Assembly (NCBI GenBank): GCA_023663285.1
Contig: JAMPHT010000034.1
Location: forward strand, 1-36,504
DNA: 36,504 nucleotides
Reading direction: 5' to 3'
DNA from: Bacillota bacterium
Lineage (GTDB): Bacteria; Bacillota; Clostridia; Lachnospirales; Lachnospiraceae
In this document: positions 31,580-36,504 of the stretch, piece after piece
How positions within the stretch are numbered: position 1 is the first letter of the stretch
How the letters are laid out: every line of letters starts with the position of its first letter
Notes under the pieces: model-generated
What the model was told of the DNA's origin: nothing
Databases searched by the model: none
Seen by the model: only the letters and a program-made list of their open reading frames with translations
Position numbers and translations under genes: made by a program

Positions 31580-33751
31580 CTACCGGCTGCCGTCCTCCAT
31601 GGCCGCCGTATCAAGGATCTGCAGCACTTCCTCTTCCTGCTCCGCCAGCCAGTCTCCCGCGCCCTCCGCCAGCGCCACAAAGGTCCCTGACGAATCCTGC
31701 TCCTTCGGGAACACGATAAAACTAAAGCTTTTCCCCCCGTCATAGATCCCCATTCTGCAGGAGCGGCCGCTGTCAAGGGTAATGTCCTGCTCCTCCAGTC
31801 CGGTGCCGCACACTCCAAAGGATTCATAAAAGTATAGACTCACCCAGCCGCTGCAGCCTGCCGGACGAAACCGGACGCCAAACCTTCCGGCTACGTCTCC
31901 GTACTCCTCCGTCTCATACTCCCAGCCCTCAGGAATACTCAGGCTGATTTTCCTGTCCTGCCACTCACATTCCACACTTTCGATATTTTCTGCGGAGGCA
32001 AGGGGCAGCCCTGGGCTGCCGTCTCCCTGATTTCCCGCAGTCCGGGTCACGGACGGTTCTTCCCCGCTGCTGCTTCCCGTCTCAGTTGGGCTGTTTCTTT
32101 TCAGCTTTTTCACCAGATAGGCAAACTCATCCCTGTAATCGTCAGCTCCTGTATCTACCCTGGCCAACAGGCTCTCTATGCCTTTAAAGGAGGACGTTCC
32201 CTTATAATTGCTGTCTCTTACCAATAAACCAAGCTCCGCTACCGCCGCCGCAAAGTAAAAATCTTCCCTGGGCCGGGTCGTATAGACATCCTCATTAATG
32301 ACGTATTCCTCCAAAATACTTTCGCCTGCATCCGCCGGGTCCTTATAACGGATCCTTAAGGTGGCCCATTCTCCGTTCTCGATCCCGGAAGTCCCCTCCT
32401 GATACTTCAGCTCCGTCTCCGGGATCTCCTGTCCGGAATCCGTGGTGATGATTTCATAAAGAGCTGTCACGGTATGTCCCGCGCCGATCTCCCCCGCGTC
32501 CTTGCTATCGTCGTCAAAGTCCTCCGTGGCAAGGGTCCGATTCTCATAGCCCAGAAGCCGATAGCCCTTTATATAAGCCGGGTTGAACTCCACCTGAAGC
32601 TTTACGTCCCTGGCCACAGTCACAAGGGTGGCCCCCATTTCCTCCACCATCACCTTCTTAGCTTCTCCCCTGGAATCAATATAGGAATAGTTACCGTTTC
32701 CGTTGTCCGCCAGGGTCTCCATCTTGTTATCCTTGATATTCCCCGTGCCAAAGCCAAGCACCGACAGGTAAATGCCGGACTCCCGTTTTTTCGTCACCAA
32801 CTCCTTTAAGTCGCTTTCCGAGGTGATCCCCACATTCAGATCCCCGTCCGTAGCCAGGATGATCCTGTTGTTGCCGCCCTCAATAAAGTTTTCCTCCGCC
32901 AGCCGGTACGCTGTTTCGATCCCTGCGGAGCCGTTGGTGGAGCCGCTGGCATATAAATTGTTGATGATCTCTGTTATCTTTGTCTTATTGCTTCCCTTTT
33001 CCCCTTCCAGCAGCACCTGGTCGGAGCCCGCATAGGTCACAATGGATACCCGATCCTTCTCCGTCAACTCATCCACCAGCATGGTAAATGCCGATTGCAG
33101 CAGGGGAAGCTTGTCGGCGCTGTCCATGGAACCTGACACGTCCAGCAGAAACACCAGATTTGACGCAGGCGCTTCACTGAAATCGATCTCCTCCGTTTTC
33201 AGGCCGATCTGCAGCAGCTTTGCATCCTCATTCCAGGGGCAGTCCCCTATCACCGTGGTAACTCCGAAGGGCTCGCCCTCTCCCGGCAGCTGATAGTCAT
33301 AGTTGAAATAGTTCAGCAGCTCCTCGATCCGCACTGCCCCTGCGGGAATATCCTCTATGGAATAATTGGCCTCTATCATTCTCCTTAAGTTTGCGTAAGA
33401 CGCCGTATCCACATCCGCCGAAAAGGTGGATATGGGACTGTTTTTCACCGCTTTAAAGCCGGGCTCCTCCAGCGCGTCATATTCCTCCGTATTCCGGTCC
33501 GGCTCTTCGCCCGGTTCCGCAATTCCCGCCTCCCACATTTCGTCCGCCATTCCCGCCGCAGGCGCTTCATTGGCAGTATAATATCCGTCTGCGGTGTTTC
33601 CTTCAAGCCAATACCCGCCGTCTGCACCGCCTGCCGTCTGATTGCCGACGCTTCCTTTCCGGCTGCCGGAGGAATCCCCTCCTGAGCCCCCGCAGCCTGC
33701 AAGCATGGAAACCACCACCAGCGCCACCGTGAATAACCTTAACCTTCTCAT
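31580..33751 (-). CDS. YfbK-like von Willebrand factor A lipoprotein with extra C-terminal domain
   Basis: Encodes 723 residues. A signal sequence ends in the lipobox LAGC (Cys20), followed by a Gly/Ser-rich linker. The segment FSADVDTASYANLRRMI...RIEELLNYFNYDY (~110-155) is the YfbK-type N-terminal domain. The vWA domain begins near 197 with a complete MIDAS motif DVSGSMD (204-210), and a YfbK-type C-terminal region runs to ~570. After a polar linker rich in Ser, Gly and Glu, the last ~130 residues (ENIESVECEWQDRKISLSIPEG onward, in part) form a separate beta-rich domain not expected in YfbK. The family's role is unknown; binding to extracellular partners is inferred. GGAGG precedes the ATG at 33751. 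It follows the phosphoesterase by 38 bases. Confidence 0.85.
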   Translation of the reverse strand: MRRLRLFTVALVVVSMLAGCGGSGGDSSGSRKGSVGNQTAGGADGGYWLEGNTADGYYTANEAPAAGMADEMWEAGIAEPGEEPDRNTEEYDALEEPGFKAVKNSPISTFSADVDTASYANLRRMIEANYSIEDIPAGAVRIEELLNYFNYDYQLPGEGEPFGVTTVIGDCPWNEDAKLLQIGLKTEEIDFSEAPASNLVFLLDVSGSMDSADKLPLLQSAFTMLVDELTEKDRVSIVTYAGSDQVLLEGEKGSNKTKITEIINNLYASGSTNGSAGIETAYRLAEENFIEGGNNRIILATDGDLNVGITSESDLKELVTKKRESGIYLSVLGFGTGNIKDNKMETLADNGNGNYSYIDSRGEAKKVMVEEMGATLVTVARDVKLQVEFNPAYIKGYRLLGYENRTLATEDFDDDSKDAGEIGAGHTVTALYEIITTDSGQEIPETELKYQEGTSGIENGEWATLRIRYKDPADAGESILEEYVINEDVYTTRPREDFYFAAAVAELGLLVRDSNYKGTSSFKGIESLLARVDTGADDYRDEFAYLVKKLKRNSPTETGSSSGEEPSVTRTAGNQGDGSPGLPLASAENIESVECEWQDRKISLSIPEGWEYETEEYGDVAGRFGVRFRPAGCSGWVSLYFYESFGVCGTGLEEQDITLDSGRSCRMGIYDGGKSFSFIVFPKEQDSSGTFVALAEGAGDWLAEQEEEVLQILDTAAMEDGSR

Positions 33752-33789
33752 AAATACATTTTCCTCCCTTCCGTCTGAGGCTGATGACC

Positions 33790-34998
33790 TCACCATACCT
33801 CTATAGACGGCAAAGAATGGAAAAAGTTCTCCAAAGTTCCCTCATACCAGCCGATTTTTCCCAGCCTGTTCTTCACATAGTATTTTCCGCCCGCCTTAAG
33901 TATCAGAGACAGCTTCTCCCCCGGCGCCACCTCCAGCAGAGCGTCGCAGTAATCACTGCAGCGCAGTCTTTCATCCTGATACCAGTGGGTCAAAAAATTC
34001 TTTGGCGCCTCAAATTCCTTTCCCGTGGAGACCTGGCACACCTTTGCCATATCCTCCGTTTCCTGCACCAGCTCCACTATATTGTCAAAATACTGGATAT
34101 GGATACCTGCCGCCCTTGCCGCCTGAGGCTCCAGCGCCGTTACCACCGGGAAATCGTCGCAGGCAGTCCAGGAGATATGATCTATCCCCGCAGTACAGTC
34201 GGGGATCATGACGCCGTTTAACTGGCCTGCATATTTTAGACCACAGCCCCCGTCAATGCAGAGTATCCGCCTTTCCCTGTCGAACAGGGGACTCCCGTTC
34301 TCTTCATCGGGTCTGTAAAGAAAGGCAGGCCAGTGTCCGGTCACCACGGTATACCTGCTGAAGCTGTATCCCTGATTCCAAAAACCATCATTTTTCAAAT
34401 AAGGCACCGCAGGGCTTCCGGCCAGGACGGACAAGTCATCCGTAGGCACGCCGCCGTGGACAAAAAGATAGTCTCCTGCCGTCAGAATGGTGGGACAGCT
34501 CCAAAGGAAATCCAGTTCCTCCCGAAACTGCTCCCACAGCCGCCCCATATGCTCCGTTATATTCTCCGCTGTCAACTCACTGACAGGCACTCCCAGCTCC
34601 CCCAGCATATCCTGCAGCAGACCACCTCCCCAGGATCCGGCGGCCCAGCGCAGATATTCCAGCAGCTCACCCATGCGGCCTTTCCCACATTCCGCCGCAA
34701 GCGCGTCCTGAAGCAGCTGCAGCCTGTACTGTTCCACATTTCCCATGGACACGTAGACCGAATACTGCCTGCAAAGGTCCATCACATACCGCACTACCCC
34801 CAGGCTCTCCGGCCCTTTGTCTATCAGGTCTCCCACAATGATCAGAATATCGTCTCCGCCATAGTTCATCTTTTCCAAAAGCCGAATCAGCCGGTTTAAG
34901 TGGCCGTGGATATCGCTTACCACCAGCAGCCTCTGCCCCGGCTCTGCCTCAATGCTCTGTATGGTCGTCAGAAGTTCTTCTTTTGCCTGTGTTTTCAT
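33790..34998 (-). CDS. PPP-type metallophosphoesterase
   Basis: Encodes 402 residues. The calcineurin-like core has SDIHGH (28-33), GDLIDKGP (56-63), FVHGGVP and TGHWP, which coordinate two metals. The motif usually written GNH[DE] reads Gly-Asn-Val-Glu (86-89), so the His that acts near the leaving group is missing. The fold resembles symmetrical Ap4A hydrolases and PPP phosphatases, but the C-terminal ~130 residues (from ~270) are unfamiliar and may bind a partner (VAPGEKLSLILKAGGKYYVK). Substrate unknown. GGAGGGG precedes the ATG at 34998, which overlaps the miaB stop (ATGA), so it is coupled to miaB. Confidence 0.88.
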   Translation of the reverse strand: MKTQAKEELLTTIQSIEAEPGQRLLVVSDIHGHLNRLIRLLEKMNYGGDDILIIVGDLIDKGPESLGVVRYVMDLCRQYSVYVSMGNVEQYRLQLLQDALAAECGKGRMGELLEYLRWAAGSWGGGLLQDMLGELGVPVSELTAENITEHMGRLWEQFREELDFLWSCPTILTAGDYLFVHGGVPTDDLSVLAGSPAVPYLKNDGFWNQGYSFSRYTVVTGHWPAFLYRPDEENGSPLFDRERRILCIDGGCGLKYAGQLNGVMIPDCTAGIDHISWTACDDFPVVTALEPQAARAAGIHIQYFDNIVELVQETEDMAKVCQVSTGKEFEAPKNFLTHWYQDERLRCSDYCDALLEVAPGEKLSLILKAGGKYYVKNRLGKIGWYEGTLENFFHSLPSIEVW

Positions 34999-36504
34999 TT
35001 TCCCCTCCATGCTTTTCCATAGCATCCTTTATCGTCAGCCTCCACTATCTTCCCCAGATAATAAAAGCCCCTGCACTCGTCTAAGGACACCCGGACAATT
35101 TTACCCACAAGGGAGGCGTCCCCCGGTATATGTACGATCATATTGTTGGAAAGCCGACCTGTCACAAGCTCTCCGCCGGACAGTCCTCCCGATGGACCTC
35201 CGCCCTCATCTGTCATCCCTCTGTCTTTCGCCGTCCCGCCGTTCTCGTTTACTTCTTCTATCAGCGCCTCGCAGACGCTTCCCACCTGCTTTGCCGCCTG
35301 TTCCCTGGCTGTGTCCTGTACTACCTTCAACAGCCTGTCAAACCCTTCCTTTATCTGAGCTTCCGGCACCTGGTTCTCCATAGCCGCCGCAGGGGTCCCC
35401 GTGCGTCTGGAATAGACAAAGGTAAAGGCATTATCAAATTTTACGGTGCGCACCACGTCAATGGTTTCTTCCAGATCCTTATGTGTCTCTCCCGGAAAAC
35501 CCACAATAATATCCGTGGTGATGGCAATATCAGGGATCTCTCTGCGTATTTTCAGGGCAAGATCGATATACTGTTCTCTGGTATAGCGTCGGTTCATCTG
35601 CTGCAATATCCGGTTGGAGCCGGACTGCAGAGGAAGATGGAGATGCCTGCATATCTTGCGGGAATTTTTTATTACTTGAATCAATTCGTCGGACAGATCC
35701 TTGGGATGTGAGGTCATAAAACGAATGCGCTGCAGTCCCTCTATTTTCTCTACTTCCTGCAGCAGCCGGGCAAAGCTCATGGGATCATTCAGGTTCCTGC
35801 CGTAGGAATTCACATTCTGCCCCAGCAGCATGACCTCCACTACCCCGTCGGCGACCAGTCCCCTTATCTCCCGCAGGATATCCTCCGGCTCCCTGCTCCG
35901 CTCCCTGCCCCTTACATAGGGTACGATACAATAGCTGCAGAAATTATTACAGCCGAACATGATATTGATCCCGGATTTAAAGGGATATTTCCTTTTCACC
36001 GGCAGGTCCTCCACGATCCTGTCCGTGTCCTTCCAGATGTCTATGAGCATCCCCTCCGCCTCAAAGGACGCATATAACAGCTCCGCAAACTTATAAATAT
36101 TATGAGTCCCAAATATCAGATCCACAAAGGGATAGCTTGTCCTGATCCTCTCAATGACGGAAGGCTCCTGCATCATGCACCCGCAGAGGGCTATTTTCAT
36201 GGACGGATTCCTGCGCTTGCCGCCCTTCAGCTCTCCCAGCCTGCCATAAACGCGCTGGTTGGCGTTATCTCTGACGGTACAGGTGTTGAAAATGACAAAA
36301 TCCGCGGTCTCCTCCGAAGAAACAATTTCATAACCTGCTCTTTTTAAGATTCCCTCCAGCTTCTCGGAGTCTCTTGCGTTCATCTGACAGCCGAAAGTCG
36401 TAACACAGGCAGAGGGTCTGCGGCCGTTTTTTCGTTCAAGATCCCGTATCCGCTCCCGGCATTTCGCCATGTAGTAATATTGACGGTCTGGCTCTTCTGT
36501 GGGC
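34995..36504 (-). CDS. miaB: tRNA-2-methylthio-N6-dimethylallyladenosine synthase MiaB (5' end outside the window)
   Basis: The frame stays open from the first visible Met (36470) to the right edge and reads PTEEPDRQYYYMAKC, which matches the N-terminal extension of Clostridia MiaB, so the true start is outside. MiaB is a radical SAM enzyme that adds a methylthio group to i6A37 of tRNA, after MiaA. Counting from the Met at 36470, UPF0004 cysteines are at 28, 64 and 98 (FGCQMNARDSE, NTCTVRDNA, CGCM), and the radical SAM cysteines at 174, 178 and 181 (GCNNFCSYC). The C-terminal TRAM domain is interrupted by ~23 Gly-rich residues before LVTGRLSNN. Downstream genes overlap or follow closely. Confidence 0.95.
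   Translation of the reverse strand, partial: PTEEPDRQYYYMAKCRERIRDLERKNGRRPSACVTTFGCQMNARDSEKLEGILKRAGYEIVSSEETADFVIFNTCTVRDNANQRVYGRLGELKGGKRRNPSMKIALCGCMMQEPSVIERIRTSYPFVDLIFGTHNIYKFAELLYASFEAEGMLIDIWKDTDRIVEDLPVKRKYPFKSGINIMFGCNNFCSYCIVPYVRGRERSREPEDILREIRGLVADGVVEVMLLGQNVNSYGRNLNDPMSFARLLQEVEKIEGLQRIRFMTSHPKDLSDELIQVIKNSRKICRHLHLPLQSGSNRILQQMNRRYTREQYIDLALKIRREIPDIAITTDIIVGFPGETHKDLEETIDVVRTVKFDNAFTFVYSRRTGTPAAAMENQVPEAQIKEGFDRLLKVVQDTAREQAAKQVGSVCEALIEEVNENGGTAKDRGMTDEGGGPSGGLSGGELVTGRLSNNMIVHIPGDASLVGKIVRVSLDECRGFYYLGKIVEADDKGCYGKAWRGK

Noticed and set aside
31363-31827. Minus-strand 154-codon open frame at the end of the vWA gene
   Set aside because: It is an alternative frame within and just after a well-supported gene; Arg-rich and without motifs.

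Overview
The window looks like a chromosomal segment from a low-to-mid-GC Clostridia, most likely family Lachnospiraceae. This rests on gene order and protein character: the mreB-mreC-mreD-mrdA-minC-minD-minE-rodA-mgsA cluster, miaB/mutS/mutL/miaA, a DUF4321 gene before radC, the yggS-sepF pair and the divergent mreB. I could not search databases, so the taxon is inferred. Every confident gene except one small ORF (2873-3220) is on the minus strand, so the biology reads from right (36504) to left (1). I found no tRNA, rRNA, CRISPR array or intact insertion sequence.

Layout in transcription order. (1) 36504-31580: miaB (its 5' end runs off the window), a PPP-like metallophosphoesterase and a YfbK-like von Willebrand A lipoprotein, tightly packed. 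(2) 31542-24992: a small membrane protein with its own promoter, then two back-to-back terminators, then mutS, mutL and miaA. MutS and MutL form the mismatch-repair pair; MiaA and MiaB make the ms2i6A37 modification on tRNA. A dense cluster of palindromes lies between mutS and mutL. (3) 24991-23466: a degenerate ~17-18 bp tandem repeat and a PLP enzyme of the methionine gamma-lyase/aluminium-resistance family. (4) 23444-12584: a large shape-and-division operon (DUF4321, radC, mreBCD, PBP2, minCDE, rodA, mgsA, lipoprotein D,D-carboxypeptidase), with overlapping or closely spaced genes. It joins the rod elongation machinery to the Min division-site selection system. (5) 12581-10595: a P-loop protein with a good promoter and a HlyD-like membrane protein. 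(6) 10603-7386: a ~200-bp imperfect palindrome and five small genes of unknown or acetyltransferase type, which looks like an accessory insertion. (7) 7344-3314: yggS-sepF, a terminator, then aroB-lspA-rluD ending in a strong terminator. (8) 3220-1: a lower-GC accessory end with one plus-strand small gene, decayed gene remnants, an orphan terminator and a pair of uncharacterised proteins sharing an N-terminal signature.

The core genes are ordinary in identity but several carry unusual details. These are the altered phosphate-2 motif of MreB, a ~230-residue insertion in PBP2, Glu in place of the catalytic Asp of methylglyoxal synthase, a Gly-rich insertion in the MiaB TRAM domain, and Val in place of His in the GNH motif of the phosphoesterase. 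The most unusual non-coding signals are the 9-unit repeat after miaA, the 10.4-10.6 kb palindrome, the mutS-mutL palindrome cluster, and a 56-bp near-identical inverted repeat linking the decayed region at 2.4 kb with an intact gene at 9.5 kb. I did not identify a clear defence or biosynthetic system.
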